Shown: one piece after another, positions 32,737 to 41,503 of the stretch
Layout: every line of letters begins with the position of its first letter
Numbering within the stretch: position 1 is the first letter of the stretch
Assembly (NCBI RefSeq): GCF_017163755.1
Contig: NZ_JAFIWC010000004.1
Coordinates: 1-64,000, forward strand
DNA from: Xanthomonas sp.
GTDB lineage: Bacteria > Pseudomonadota > Gammaproteobacteria > Xanthomonadales > Xanthomonadaceae
Direction: 5' to 3'
DNA length: 64,000 nucleotides
The notes under the pieces: model-generated
What the model was told of the DNA's origin: nothing
The model's database searches: none
What the model saw: only the letters and a program-made list of their open reading frames with translations
Made by a program: the position numbers and the translations under genes

Positions 32737-34421
32737 CACAGGTTCCCCGCTTTCAGCTCGCGCACGGCATGGTCGGCTGCCCGTGCGGTCAGCGCCATGT
32801 AGGTCAGCGAGGGATTCACGCAGGCGCTGGAGGTCATGCAGGCGCCGTCGGTCACGTAGACGTTCGGCGCGTCCCAGACCTGGTTGTGCTGGTTCAGCAC
32901 GGAGTTCCTGCGGTCACGGCCCATGCGCGCGGTGCCCATCTCGTGGATGCCCTTGCCCGGGGCGTAGTCGTCATCGTGCATCTCCACGTCCTTGACCCCG
33001 GCGGCCTCGAACATCTCCGCGGCATCGGCGGCCATGTCCTTGCGCATGGCCTTCTCGTTCGCGCGCAGGGACACGTCCATCGCCAGCACCGGCAGCCCCC
33101 ATTTGTCCTTGCGCTGCGGGTCCAGGCGAATCGTATTGTCGTGGTGAGGCAGCATTTCGCCGAATCCCGTCATGCCGATGCGCCAGTCGCCCGGCAGGGT
33201 CAGCGCGTCCTTCAGGTCGGCGCCGATGTTCAACTCGGCGATCTCGCGCGACCACCCGGTGCGGCTGGCGCCGCCCTGGTAGCCGAACCCGCGCAGGTAG
33301 CCGCGCTTGTCCGCGGCGACGTTGCGGAAACGGGGAATGTAGAAGCCGCAGGGACGACGGCCGAAGTAGTACTTGTCGTCGTAGCCCTCGACCCGGCCGG
33401 AGGCACCCGCGCCGAAATGATGGTCCATCACGTTGTGCCCAAGTTCGCCGGACGAAGAACCCAGCCCGCCTTCCCAGACATCGGTGGCCGAGTTCATCAG
33501 CAGCCAGGTCGAGTTGAAGGAGGACGCGTTGAGGAAGATGACGTTGGCCGTGTACTGGTAGGTCTGTCCGCTCTCGGCATCGATGATCTCCACGCCCCGC
33601 GCACGCTTGCGGTCCTTGTCGTAGAGCACTTCCTTGACGATCGAGAACGGCCGCAAGGTCAGGTTGCCCGTCTTCATGGCCGCCGGCAGCGTCGCCGACT
33701 GGGTCGAGAAGTAGGCGCCGTAGGGACAGCCCAGGATGCACTTGTTGCGGTACTGGCAATTGACGCGGCCCTGCTCGACCTTGGGTTCGGTGATGTTCGC
33801 GGTGCGCGAGTGGATCAGGTGCCGGGTCCCGCCGAAGGCCTTCTTGATCCGCGCGGCCACGTCCTTCTCGACGATGTTCAACGGGATCGGCGGCAGGAAC
33901 TCGCCGTCGGGCAGCACGTCCAGGCCTTCGCGCGTGCCGGCGATGCCGGCGAACTTCTCCACGTAGTCGTACCAGGGCGCGATGTCGGCGTAACGGATCG
34001 GCCAATCGGTGGCGATGCCGTCCTTGAGGTTCGCCTGGAAATCCAGGTCCGACAGGCGATAGCTCTGCCGCCCCCACATCAGCGAGCGACCGCCCACGTG
34101 GTAGCCGCGGAACCAGTCGAACCGCTTGGTCTCGACATAGGGCGATTCCTTTTCGTTGGCCCACATGCCTTGCAGGTTCTCGACCAGGCCGTAGTCGCGC
34201 ATCAGCACCGGATAGTCGGCCTTCATCGCCTGGGTCGGCCGGTTGCGGTGCGGGAAATCCCACGCCTCCTTCATCGCGTTGACGTAGTCCTTGACATGCT
34301 CGATGTTGCGTCCGCGTTCCAGCATCAGGACCTTGAGGCCTTTCTCGGTCAGCTCCTTCGCCGCCCAACCGCCACTGATTCCCGAGCCAACGACGATGGC
34401 GTCGTAGTGATTGTCTGCCAT
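32736..34421 (-). CDS. GMC oxidoreductase, catalytic FAD subunit of a sugar dehydrogenase complex
   Basis: The 561-residue flavoprotein has the FAD motif YDAIVVGSGISGGWAAKELTEKGLKVLMLERG at residues 6-37 and RGYHVGGRSLMWGRQSYR (about 105-122). The C-terminal active-site pair is a His in GIHEMGTARMG and an Asn in CVNPSLTYMAL. Cys222, Cys228 and Cys232 have the same C-x5-C-x3-C spacing as the cysteines that bind a 3Fe-4S cluster in bacterial FAD-glucose dehydrogenase, so electrons can pass to a cytochrome c. There is no leader peptide; export would rely on the subunit encoded next. It is probably a glycoside or sugar 3-dehydrogenase; the substrate is inferred. Confidence 0.91.
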   Translation of the reverse strand: MADNHYDAIVVGSGISGGWAAKELTEKGLKVLMLERGRNIEHVKDYVNAMKEAWDFPHRNRPTQAMKADYPVLMRDYGLVENLQGMWANEKESPYVETKRFDWFRGYHVGGRSLMWGRQSYRLSDLDFQANLKDGIATDWPIRYADIAPWYDYVEKFAGIAGTREGLDVLPDGEFLPPIPLNIVEKDVAARIKKAFGGTRHLIHSRTANITEPKVEQGRVNCQYRNKCILGCPYGAYFSTQSATLPAAMKTGNLTLRPFSIVKEVLYDKDRKRARGVEIIDAESGQTYQYTANVIFLNASSFNSTWLLMNSATDVWEGGLGSSSGELGHNVMDHHFGAGASGRVEGYDDKYYFGRRPCGFYIPRFRNVAADKRGYLRGFGYQGGASRTGWSREIAELNIGADLKDALTLPGDWRIGMTGFGEMLPHHDNTIRLDPQRKDKWGLPVLAMDVSLRANEKAMRKDMAADAAEMFEAAGVKDVEMHDDDYAPGKGIHEMGTARMGRDRRNSVLNQHNQVWDAPNVYVTDGACMTSSACVNPSLTYMALTARAADHAVRELKAGNL

Positions 34422-34451
34422 GGGTTCTACTTCACCTGGGTGGATATCGTT

Positions 34452-35348
34452 TCAGACGTCGCAGAGGCGGATCGCCTCGCGCAGCGAGCCGACGGGATCC
34501 AGCGCCGTAGGAATGAATTCCTGCGCCAGATAGCCATCGAAACCGGTATCGCGGATCGCGCGACAGATGGCGGGATAGTGGAGTTCCTGAGCGTCTCCGA
34601 TCTCGTGCCGGCCAGGCACGCCCGCGGTGTGGTAATGCTTGAAGCAAGCGTGATGCTTGCCGATGGTGGCGATGATGTCGCCCTCCATGATCTGCATGTG
34701 GTAGATGTCGTACAGCAGGCCGAAATGCTCCGAGCCGAGCCGCCGGCACAGTTCGACGCCCCATGCGGAGTGGTCGCACAGGTAGTCGTGATGATCGACC
34801 TTGGAGTTCAGCAGCTCCATCACCAGCACGACGCCGCGCTTCTCGGCATGCCCGAGGATGCGCTTGAGTCCCGCTTCGGCGTGGGCCATGCCTTCCTGGG
34901 GGTCCATGCCGTTGCGATTGCCGGAAAAACAGATGAGGTTGCGATAGCCGGCGTCGGCCACCAGGTCGATGTGCCGCGTGTAGCGCTCGACCAACTGGTC
35001 GTGGAACTGGCTGCCGGCGAAGCCCTTGTCCAGGCCCAGCTCCGCGCCGTTGCACATCGAGCTGTGCACGCCATTGGCCTTCAGCGTGGGCCAATCCGCC
35101 GGGCCCACCAGATCGATGGCGGCGAAACCGATGCCCTTCACCGTCTGGCAGAGCTGGGCGATCGACTGCTGCGGAAACGTCCATCGGGCGACGGAATGCT
35201 TCAGGTTGCCCTTGAGCGGCGTGGTGGCGGCAAACGCAGGCAGCATGCCAGCCGCGCCCAGGCCAAGGCTCCCGGCGACGGCAACGCGCAACGCGTCTCG
35301 CCTCGTGAACCCCGAGGCCGCCGCTGGTCCGATCGAATGGATAGACAT
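34452..35348 (-). CDS. Tat-exported hydroxypyruvate isomerase-like TIM barrel
   Basis: The 298-residue protein has a twin-arginine leader (GFTRRDALRVAVAGSLGLGAAGMLPAFA, Arg16-Arg17) and a TIM barrel of the hydroxypyruvate isomerase/AP-endonuclease-2 group. Metal-site strands are VLVMELLNSKVDH, LLYDIYHMQIMEG, CFKHYHTAGVPGRHEIGD and GYLAQEFIP. It is the first gene of the minus-strand operon, behind operator O2. The start at ATG 35348 is set by the leader; an ORF further upstream runs through the operator and is not credible. Its periplasmic location parallels the TIM barrel at 30155-31021. Confidence 0.86.
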   Translation of the reverse strand: MSIHSIGPAAASGFTRRDALRVAVAGSLGLGAAGMLPAFAATTPLKGNLKHSVARWTFPQQSIAQLCQTVKGIGFAAIDLVGPADWPTLKANGVHSSMCNGAELGLDKGFAGSQFHDQLVERYTRHIDLVADAGYRNLICFSGNRNGMDPQEGMAHAEAGLKRILGHAEKRGVVLVMELLNSKVDHHDYLCDHSAWGVELCRRLGSEHFGLLYDIYHMQIMEGDIIATIGKHHACFKHYHTAGVPGRHEIGDAQELHYPAICRAIRDTGFDGYLAQEFIPTALDPVGSLREAIRLCDV

Positions 35349-35396
35349 CCACTTTCCGGCCTCCCAACCGGTATCAAATGCTAAGGATTCGCCGCA

Positions 35397-35412
35397 ATGC
35401 AATCGATTGCAC
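35397..35412. promoter_or_regulatory. LacI-type operator O2
   Basis: ATGCAATCGATTGCAC matches operator O1 at 15 of 16 positions; the inner 14 bases are a perfect palindrome. It lies 49 bases upstream of the Tat TIM-barrel gene. An extra half-site GCAATCG follows at 35423-35429. Together with O1 it brackets the whole sugar locus. Confidence 0.84.
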
Positions 35413-35814
35413 CATAAAGTACGCAATCGTTTTTTTGCAAGACGCAGTGCACGAAAACCCATGCTGCAGAGCACAACGCCTGTCGCGTCGGTCGCTGCAT
35501 GACGGTGCTGGAATTTCGGGCGGCGCACGGAGGTGGACTACTGGACGTGCAGTGGATTGGCATCCCATGAACCCTGACCTGCCGCAGGCGATGCATGGCG
35601 AGAAGCCGGTGAAACCGTGGTTCCTCCTGCCGCGTTCGAGCTGGGCCGATGGATCGGGCACTACCATCGAGAAGAATTTGCCCGACACCGTAGACGAACG
35701 CCCAGGTTGCGGCTGCGCGCTGGATGAGGGCGCCGTTGACGCGTTCGATGGCGGCCTATGCGTCTACCCAAGCGATGGCGCGTTGATTCGCTTTGTCATG
35801 GAAGCATCATTGAG
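35413..35814. other. Intergenic stretch upstream of the second sugar operon
   Basis: About 400 bases without a convincing gene. The plus-strand frame 35378-35833 would start inside the operator region and has no motif. A T-rich run (TTTTTTTGCAA, about 35430-35440) lies near the probable promoter of the minus-strand operon. Confidence 0.4.
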
Positions 35815-35815
35815 A

Positions 35816-35843
35816 AAAGAAAAAGCCCCGTAAAAACGGGGCT
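35816..35843 (-). terminator. Intrinsic terminator of ssb
   Basis: AGCCCCGT and ACGGGGCT (35824-35831 and 35836-35843) form an eight-base stem with a four-base loop. On the minus strand it is followed by TTTTTCTTTTC. It lies 30 bases after the ssb stop. Confidence 0.88.
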
Positions 35844-35872
35844 CTCTTCAGATCTTTATCGACACGTGTTGT

Positions 35873-36388
35873 CTAGAACGGGATGTCGTCGTCGGCGAAA
35901 TCGTCCATCGGCGCGGACTGCTGCGGCGCCGGCTGCTGGCGGCGCGGCGCGTAGTCCTGTCCGCCGCCGCCCTGGTTCGGGCGCTCCTGCCGTGGCGCCG
36001 CCGAGCGCTGCGGGCGATCGCCGCCCATGCCGGCACCGCCACCGCCGCCTTCGCCGCGGCCGCCGAGCATCTGCATCTCGTCGGCGACGATGTCGGTGGA
36101 GTACTTCTCCACGCCGTCCTGGCCGGTGTACTTGTCATAGCGGATCGAGCCTTCGACGTAGACCGAGCTGCCCTTGCGCAGGTACTCGCCGGCGATCTCG
36201 CCGAGCTTGCCGAAGAACACCACGCGGTGCCATTCGGTGCGCTCCTGCTGGTTGCCGTCCTTGTCCTTGCGCACGCTGGTGGTGGCCAGGCTGATGCGGG
36301 TGATCGCCATGCCGGCCTGGGTGTACTTGGTGTCGGGATCGTTGCCGAGGTTGCCGACGAGGATGACTTTGTTGATGCCGCGGGCCAT
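35873..36388 (-). CDS. ssb: Single-stranded DNA-binding protein
   Basis: The 171-residue protein has the OB-fold at residues 1-110 (ARGINKVILVGNLGNDPDTKYTQAGMAITRISLATTS...TEWHRVVFFGKLGEIAGEYLRKGSSVYVEGSIRYDKYTGQDGVEKYSTDIVADEMQML). A flexible Gly/Gln/Pro-rich linker follows, and the acidic tip MDDFADDDIPF recruits replication and repair partners. It binds single-stranded DNA as a tetramer. ATG 36388 is the conserved start. It is monocistronic with its own terminator and is divergent from the polyprenyl synthase gene. Confidence 0.97.
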   Translation of the reverse strand: MARGINKVILVGNLGNDPDTKYTQAGMAITRISLATTSVRKDKDGNQQERTEWHRVVFFGKLGEIAGEYLRKGSSVYVEGSIRYDKYTGQDGVEKYSTDIVADEMQMLGGRGEGGGGGAGMGGDRPQRSAAPRQERPNQGGGGQDYAPRRQQPAPQQSAPMDDFADDDIPF

Positions 36389-36475
36389 GGAATTCTTCCG
36401 TTCGGGGTGGTGAACCCGCTCGGGCGCGGGCATGTCTGACAGGGTCGCCCGCTCGGGGACGGGCGAAGACAGTGA

Positions 36476-36554
36476 ATTATACCGGGCTGGGGGCGGATAT
36501 CAGCCTTCCCCCGGTTCAGGCGTCAGACTTGCCCCCGCCGGGGTGGCCTATAAT
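36476..36554. promoter_or_regulatory. Back-to-back -10 elements for ssb and ispB
   Basis: A perfect TATAAT on the minus strand (36481-36476) faces ssb, and another on the plus strand (36549-36554) faces the polyprenyl synthase gene, 27 bases before its ATG. The matching -35 boxes are weak; TTGCCC at 36529-36534 is 14 bases from the second one. Confidence 0.5.
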
Positions 36555-36580
36555 CCCTGCACTCCCCCTAGTCCGACCGC

Positions 36581-37579
36581 ATGAGCCTCGCCGAAGACCT
36601 CCGCCCCGCCCTGGGCCTGTCCCAGATCCAGGCGCTCGCCGCGCCCGACATGGAGGCCGCCGACGCGCTGATCCGGCGCCGCCTGGCCTCGGACGTGGTG
36701 CTGATCAACCAGATCGCCGACCACATCATCTCCGCTGGCGGCAAGCGCCTGCGGCCGATGCTGGTCATGCTGGCCGGCCGCGCCTGCGGCAGCGGCGGTG
36801 CGCAGCACCAGCAGTTGGCGGTGATCGTCGAGTTCATCCACACCTCGACCCTGCTGCACGACGACGTGGTCGACGAATCGGACCTGCGCCGCGGCCGCAG
36901 CACCGCCAACGCGTTGTGGGGCAACGCGCCCAGCGTGCTGGTCGGCGATTTCCTGTACTCGCGCAGCTTCCAGCTGATGGTCGAACTGGACAGCATGGCG
37001 GTGATGCGGCTGCTGGCCGACACCACCAACCGCATCGCCGAGGGCGAAGTGCTGCAGCTGCTGCACGTGCACAACCCCGATACCGACGAAGCCGCCTACC
37101 TGCGGGTGATCGAACGCAAGACCGCGGTGCTGTTCGCCGCCGGCACCCGGCTCGGCGCGATGGCCTCCGGCGCCTCGGCGGACGTGCAGCAGCGCCTGTA
37201 CGACTACGGCATGCACCTGGGCTACGCGTTCCAGATCGCCGACGACGTGCTCGACTACGCCGCCGATGCCGCCGACCTGGGCAAGAACCTCGGCGACGAC
37301 CTGGCCGAGGGCAAGGCCACGCTGCCGCTGATCCACGCGATGGCGCACTCGGACGATGCCGTCCGGCAGCGCTTGCGCGCGATCGTCGAACAGGGCGACG
37401 CCGGCGCGATGCCCGAGGTGCTCGGCGCCATCCGCGCCACCGGCGGGCTGGAATACAGCCGCCGCCGCGCCGCCGAGTACGCCGCCGCCGCCGAGCGGGC
37501 GCTGGACGGCCTGCCGGAAAGCGATGCGCTCGCCGCGCTGCGCGGCCTGGCGCGCTACGCGGTCGAACGCAGGCATTGA
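36581..37579 (+). CDS. ispB: Polyprenyl diphosphate synthase (octaprenyl type)
   Basis: The 332-residue trans-prenyltransferase elongates farnesyl diphosphate with isopentenyl diphosphate to make the ubiquinone side chain. GGKRLRPMLVMLAGRACG and the first aspartate-rich motif LLHDDVVDESDLRRGRST are followed by NALWGNAPSVLVGDFLYSRSF. The second aspartate motif is YAFQIADDVLDYAADAADLGKNLGDDLAEGKATLPLI. Length and motifs fit IspB; the exact chain length cannot be read with certainty. It is monocistronic, with a -10 TATAAT directly upstream. Confidence 0.93.
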   Translation: MSLAEDLRPALGLSQIQALAAPDMEAADALIRRRLASDVVLINQIADHIISAGGKRLRPMLVMLAGRACGSGGAQHQQLAVIVEFIHTSTLLHDDVVDESDLRRGRSTANALWGNAPSVLVGDFLYSRSFQLMVELDSMAVMRLLADTTNRIAEGEVLQLLHVHNPDTDEAAYLRVIERKTAVLFAAGTRLGAMASGASADVQQRLYDYGMHLGYAFQIADDVLDYAADAADLGKNLGDDLAEGKATLPLIHAMAHSDDAVRQRLRAIVEQGDAGAMPEVLGAIRATGGLEYSRRRAAEYAAAAERALDGLPESDALAALRGLARYAVERRH

Positions 37580-37603
37580 TCCGGCGCGCGTTTCGCGCCG
37601 AAC

Positions 37604-37685
37604 GGGACTGGAGATTTGGGATTTGCAAGCGCCTTCCGGCAAGGGCATGCGCTTTTACCAATCCCCAATCCCGCCGCCTAATCCC
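37604..37685. repeat. Inverted heptad-type intergenic repeat
   Basis: GGGACTGGAGATTTGGGATTT at the left is mirrored by CCAATCCCCAATCCC and CTAATCCC at the right. The seven-base periodic G/C-rich units in inverted orientation resemble the elements at 39936-39963 and 61314-61446. The right end overlaps the last codons of the dienelactone-hydrolase gene. Confidence 0.55.
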
Positions 37686-38469
37686 ATCGCTCCTCAAAGA
37701 AGTCGTGCAGCATGCGGTAGGCGCGCTTGGCCGCACGTTCGTTGTACAGGCAGCCGGGCGGGCTGTTCGCGTCGGCCTCGGCGAAGCAATGCACCGCGCC
37801 GCTGAAGTTGACGAACTGCCAGTCGGCGCCGGCGCCGTCCATCTCCTGCTCGAAAGCGGCGATGTCGTCGCGGCTCACGCTCTTGTCGTCGGCGCCGTTG
37901 AGCACCAGCAGTGGCGTCTTGGCGCTGCCCGCGGCGGCCGGCGTCGGCGTGGCGAGGCCGCCGTGCAGGCTGACCGCCCCATCCAGCTGCGCGCCGGCAC
38001 GGACCAGTTCCAGCACCGTGCTGCCGCCGAAGCAGAAGCCGACCGCACCGATCCGCGTGGCATCCAGCGGCGCCTTGCCGGCCTGCGCCTTCAGCGCCTC
38101 GACCGCCTTCAGCGCACGCGCGCGCAGCGTCGCCGGATCCTTCTTCAACGCACCAGCGAACTGCCCGGCCTCGGCGTCGTCGGCCGGGCGCTTGCCCTTG
38201 CCGTAGACGTCGGCCACCAGCACCACGTAGTCGTCGCCGGCGAGCTGCTTGGCCTTGTCGATCGCCGAAGCGTTGACCCCGCGCCAGTTCGGCACCATCA
38301 CCAGGCCCGGGCGCTTGTCCTGGTCGCCATCGTCGAACACCAGCACGCCGCTGAAGCTGTCCTTGCCGACCTTCCATTCCACCGGCGTTGCCTGCATCGC
38401 GGCCAGCGCCGGCAACGGCAGCGCCAGGACCAGCAGGCCTATCCAGCGCCGCATCGAACGAATGCGCAT
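37678..38469 (-). CDS. Exported dienelactone hydrolase-family protein
   Basis: The 263-residue alpha/beta hydrolase has a signal peptide (MRIRSMRRWIGLLVLALPLPALAA). The triad is that of dienelactone hydrolase: Cys in GAVGFCFGGSTVLEL, Asp in LLVLNGADDKSVSRDD and His in FSGAVHCFAEADANSPPGCLYNERAAKRAYRMLHDFF. The substrate is unknown; family members cleave lactones or small esters. It is flanked by a heptad repeat on one side and murD2 on the other, both non-overlapping. Confidence 0.88.
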   Translation of the reverse strand: MRIRSMRRWIGLLVLALPLPALAAMQATPVEWKVGKDSFSGVLVFDDGDQDKRPGLVMVPNWRGVNASAIDKAKQLAGDDYVVLVADVYGKGKRPADDAEAGQFAGALKKDPATLRARALKAVEALKAQAGKAPLDATRIGAVGFCFGGSTVLELVRAGAQLDGAVSLHGGLATPTPAAAGSAKTPLLVLNGADDKSVSRDDIAAFEQEMDGAGADWQFVNFSGAVHCFAEADANSPPGCLYNERAAKRAYRMLHDFFEERWD

Positions 38470-38619
38470 CTGCCTTCTCCCATCGGAACCCAGCCGGCAG
38501 TCTAGATCGTTTTCTCTCCGCTCTTAGGTCCGGCTTTGGAGCGACCCGATCGACGATGCTTCGTGCACGGCAGCGAGCCAACGGCGTCCGCCAGCCGGTG
38601 CGCTGCCGGAGCAGACAGC

Positions 38620-40050
38620 TCAGGCGATGCCCAGCCCCGGAATCGCACTGATCGTGTCCGGGTCGAACCCGGCCAGTTCGGCGAAGTGACGGCCGCGCGC
38701 CACGTAGTCGGTGTAGGCGCCGAAGCTCGGCGCGCCCGGCGACAGCAGCACCACGCCGCCGCCTTCGCCCAGCGCCGCCTGCGCCAGCGCCACTGCCGAC
38801 GACAGGTCCGCCGCGGCATGCAGGCCGAAGCCGCCGGCCGCGGCCAACGGGGCGAGCAAGGCGTGGATACGCGGCCCGTTGGCGCCCATGGTGACGATCT
38901 CCAGCGGCGCGTCCTGGCGCATCGCGTCGGCGAAATCCTGCCAGTCCAGGCCGCGGTCGTGGCCGCCGACCAGCAGCGCGATGCGCCGCCCAAGAAAGCA
39001 GTCCAGCGCCGCCAGCGTGGCGTGCGGCGTGGTGCTGATCGAATCGTTGACGTAGGCGATGCCATCGCGCTCGCCGAGCGTCTGCAAGCGGTTGGGCAGC
39101 GGACGGAAGCTCAGCGCCGCCGGCGCCAGTGCAGGCGCGTCCAGCCCCAGCGCCTCGATGGCCGCCAGCACCGCGCACAGGTTGCCGCGGTTGTGCCGGC
39201 CCGGCAGCGGCACCTGCGCGGTATCGAACACGGCCACCTCGCCGCGGTACACGGTGTCGTGGCGAAGGTGCCAGCCGTCCTCGCGGTTGAACCAGCGCAC
39301 CTGGCTGTCCGGCAGCGCCAGCGCGGCCAGCCGCGGGTCGGCGGCATTGAGCAAGGCGATGCGCGGCCTGGCCGCGGTCACCAGCGCCAGCTTGTCCTCG
39401 ACATAGCGCGCCTGCCCGCCATGCCAGTCCAGATGTTCCGGAAAAACGTTCAGCACCAGCGCCAGCTGCGGCCGCGCGCCGCTGCGGCCGACATCGCCGG
39501 TCTGGTAGCTGGACAACTCGATCGCCCAGTACGCCGGCGGCGGCGTCGGCGCCAGCACCTCCAGCAGCGGCAGGCCGATGTTGCCGACCAGGCCGGTGCG
39601 ATGGCCGCCGGCGCGCAACAGGTGCGCCAGCAACGCCGTGGTGGTGCTCTTGCCCTTGGTGCCGGTGACGCACACGCTGCCGGGCACCACGCCATCGGCG
39701 CCGGCGTGTTCGGCGAACCACAGCGAGGTGCCGCCGATGAAGCGGGTGCCCTGCGCCGCGGCCGCCTGCGCTTCCGGGCGGTACGGGCTGATCCCCGGCG
39801 ACTTGATCACCACGTCGAACGCGGCCAGCCGCTCGGCGCTGGCATCGGTCTCCACGCGCAGCTCAGGATCGTGCAGCGACACGATCTCAATGGCTTCGTC
39901 AGCCGAACAGAACACTGTCAGCGGCCGCTTTTCCGGGTCCCCGGTCCCCGGTCCCCGGTCCCGATCGCGCAGTGCGCGATAGGCCGCCCGCCCCTCGCGG
40001 CCCCACCCCCACAGCGCGACCCGCAAGCCCTCAAGCTGCGAAATTCGCAC
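38620..40050 (-). CDS. murD2: UDP-MurNAc-L-alanine--L-glutamate ligase
   Basis: This 476-residue Mur ligase has [17 protein letters not shown] at the N-terminus, the ATP site [19 protein letters not shown] (Thr129-Thr136), [20 protein letters not shown], and [17 protein letters not shown] in the C-terminal domain. The adjacent downstream-overlapping partner is MurL, the epimerase that converts the terminal L-Glu to D-Glu. This identifies the Xanthomonas-type MurD2, which uses L-Glu, rather than canonical MurD. The start is GTG 40050, overlapping murL by 20 bases. Residues about 29-42 ([14 protein letters not shown]) are encoded by a heptad repeat and look like an insertion. Confidence 0.9.
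   Translation of the reverse strand: MRISQLEGLRVALWGWGREGRAAYRALRDRDRGPGTGDPEKRPLTVFCSADEAIEIVSLHDPELRVETDASAERLAAFDVVIKSPGISPYRPEAQAAAAQGTRFIGGTSLWFAEHAGADGVVPGSVCVTGTKGKSTTTALLAHLLRAGGHRTGLVGNIGLPLLEVLAPTPPPAYWAIELSSYQTGDVGRSGARPQLALVLNVFPEHLDWHGGQARYVEDKLALVTAARPRIALLNAADPRLAALALPDSQVRWFNREDGWHLRHDTVYRGEVAVFDTAQVPLPGRHNRGNLCAVLAAIEALGLDAPALAPAALSFRPLPNRLQTLGERDGIAYVNDSISTTPHATLAALDCFLGRRIALLVGGHDRGLDWQDFADAMRQDAPLEIVTMGANGPRIHALLAPLAAAGGFGLHAAADLSSAVALAQAALGEGGGVVLLSPGAPSFGAYTDYVARGRHFAELAGFDPDTISAIPGLGIA
39936..39963. repeat. GGTCCCC heptad array inside murD2
   Basis: Four consecutive seven-base units (GGTCCCC three times, then GGTCCCG) occupy 39936-39963. On the coding strand they read CGGGACC and GGGGACC, like the CGGGACT units between sufS and the GNAT gene. 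They keep the murD2 frame open and encode roughly residues 30-39. Confidence 0.75.
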
Positions 40051-41416
40051 GCACGCGTTCCCACAGGGCGGCCGGGATGCGGTGCTGCGTGTCCAGCGTC
40101 AGCAGCGGTTCGATCCGCAGCGCATCGGCATCGAGCTGCGGCTGGATCTCGCGGACGAAGCGCGCCACCAGCGCGTCTTCCTTCCACTCCGGGCGCGCCG
40201 CCAGCGTGGCCATCGCCGCGCGCGATTCGCGGCCCTCGCCGACGCATTCGAACGGCTTGTGGTCCTGGAACTCCAGCAGCGCGTCGAACCCCGGCGCCTG
40301 CCCGGCATCGTCGAGCAGGTTGCGGCCGAAGATGCGCACCAGCCGCGGCTTGGGCATGAACGGCGCCAGCGCCAGGAACACGAAATGGCATTTCGGGCAC
40401 ACCCCGCACCAGCGGTGCGCCGGGCGCTCGCCGAGGATGTGGAAGTTGCGGTTGCAGCTGGAGAAATGCGCGTCGTAGTGGTCGTTCCTGGCGAACTGCC
40501 GCGCCACCGCCAGCTCCGACAGCGGGCGCAGCAGCGAGTAGTAGTGCAGGTCGGCGGCGACGTGGCGCTGCACGTACTCGCCGAACGCCTGCTCGAACGC
40601 CCAGCCCTTGGACCACTGGTGGTTGACCTCGGCGGTGCCGCTGCCGTCGGCGGCGATGATCTGGCTGCCGTAGCTGGCCGAGTGCTCGTTGGAGAACACC
40701 ACCTGGTTGGCACCCTGCAGCAGTGCGGCGAACACCAGGATCGCCGAGTTCACCGCGGTCACCGGGATGTGCCCGTTCCACGCGCCCTGGCGGTTCAGTT
40801 CGAACAGTTCCGGCGCCAGCGCGCGGCCGATGTTCAAGGTCGGCAGGCCGGTGCGTTCGGCGCAGGCGCGGATCAGCTGCGAGCCGCCGACCCAGGCCAC
40901 GGTCTGCTCCACGCCCGCCGCGCGCAGCGCTTCGATGCTGACCAGTGAGTCCTTGCCGCCGCCGATCGCGACCAGCGCATGGTCGCGCAGGCCCAGCGCC
41001 GCGGCGCCGGCGTCTTCACCTTCGGCGGGCGCGGTGGCAGCGACCGGGAACCTGATCTTGCCGTGCAGGTCCAGGCCGTTGCGGTACGCGAACTCGCCCA
41101 GGCCGTGCAGGTACAGGCTCTCCAGCAATGCCGCGGTATCGGCGTCGATCGCGTAGCCGTCGATCGCGATCTGCGGCGGCACCGCCGCCTTGTAGTAGCT
41201 GACGCCGGCGACCAGGTGCAACAGGCGCAGCGCGCGTTGCGCCGCCTGCGCGCGCGCGCCGTCCAGCGCGAACGGCGCGCCGGGCACGGTGATGGTCTCC
41301 ACCAGTTCCGGGCCCTGGTCGAAGGCGTAGACCAGGCGGACGATGCCGGTGTCGGCGACGAATTCGCAGCGGACGAAGCGGAAGGTGGCGATCTGGCGTT
41401 TGTCGAAAGCGGTCAT
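40031..41416 (-). CDS. murL: UDP-MurNAc-L-Ala-L-Glu epimerase
   Basis: The 461-residue enzyme epimerises the terminal L-glutamate of UDP-MurNAc-dipeptide to the D form in peptidoglycan precursor synthesis, an ATP-dependent step known from Xanthomonas. Visible are a PP-loop-like [22 protein letters not shown] and the segment [44 protein letters not shown]. The cysteine cluster [37 protein letters not shown] resembles a zinc site. ATG 41416 is selected as the residues upstream are not conserved-looking. The stop overlaps murD2, so ligase and epimerase are co-produced. Confidence 0.9.
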   Translation of the reverse strand: MTAFDKRQIATFRFVRCEFVADTGIVRLVYAFDQGPELVETITVPGAPFALDGARAQAAQRALRLLHLVAGVSYYKAAVPPQIAIDGYAIDADTAALLESLYLHGLGEFAYRNGLDLHGKIRFPVAATAPAEGEDAGAAALGLRDHALVAIGGGKDSLVSIEALRAAGVEQTVAWVGGSQLIRACAERTGLPTLNIGRALAPELFELNRQGAWNGHIPVTAVNSAILVFAALLQGANQVVFSNEHSASYGSQIIAADGSGTAEVNHQWSKGWAFEQAFGEYVQRHVAADLHYYSLLRPLSELAVARQFARNDHYDAHFSSCNRNFHILGERPAHRWCGVCPKCHFVFLALAPFMPKPRLVRIFGRNLLDDAGQAPGFDALLEFQDHKPFECVGEGRESRAAMATLAARPEWKEDALVARFVREIQPQLDADALRIEPLLTLDTQHRIPAALWERVRANFAA

Positions 41417-41503
41417 GGCATATCCGGAATCAGGCGGACCGGTTTTCGCGCGCGTGCGCGGCGCACCGGTCGCAATGCGCACGGTGGCGCGAGGGCGGCA
41501 AGC

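Noticed and set aside
35378-35833. 151-residue plus-strand frame
   Set aside because: It begins at the operator, has no motif or ribosome site, and ends at the ssb terminator.
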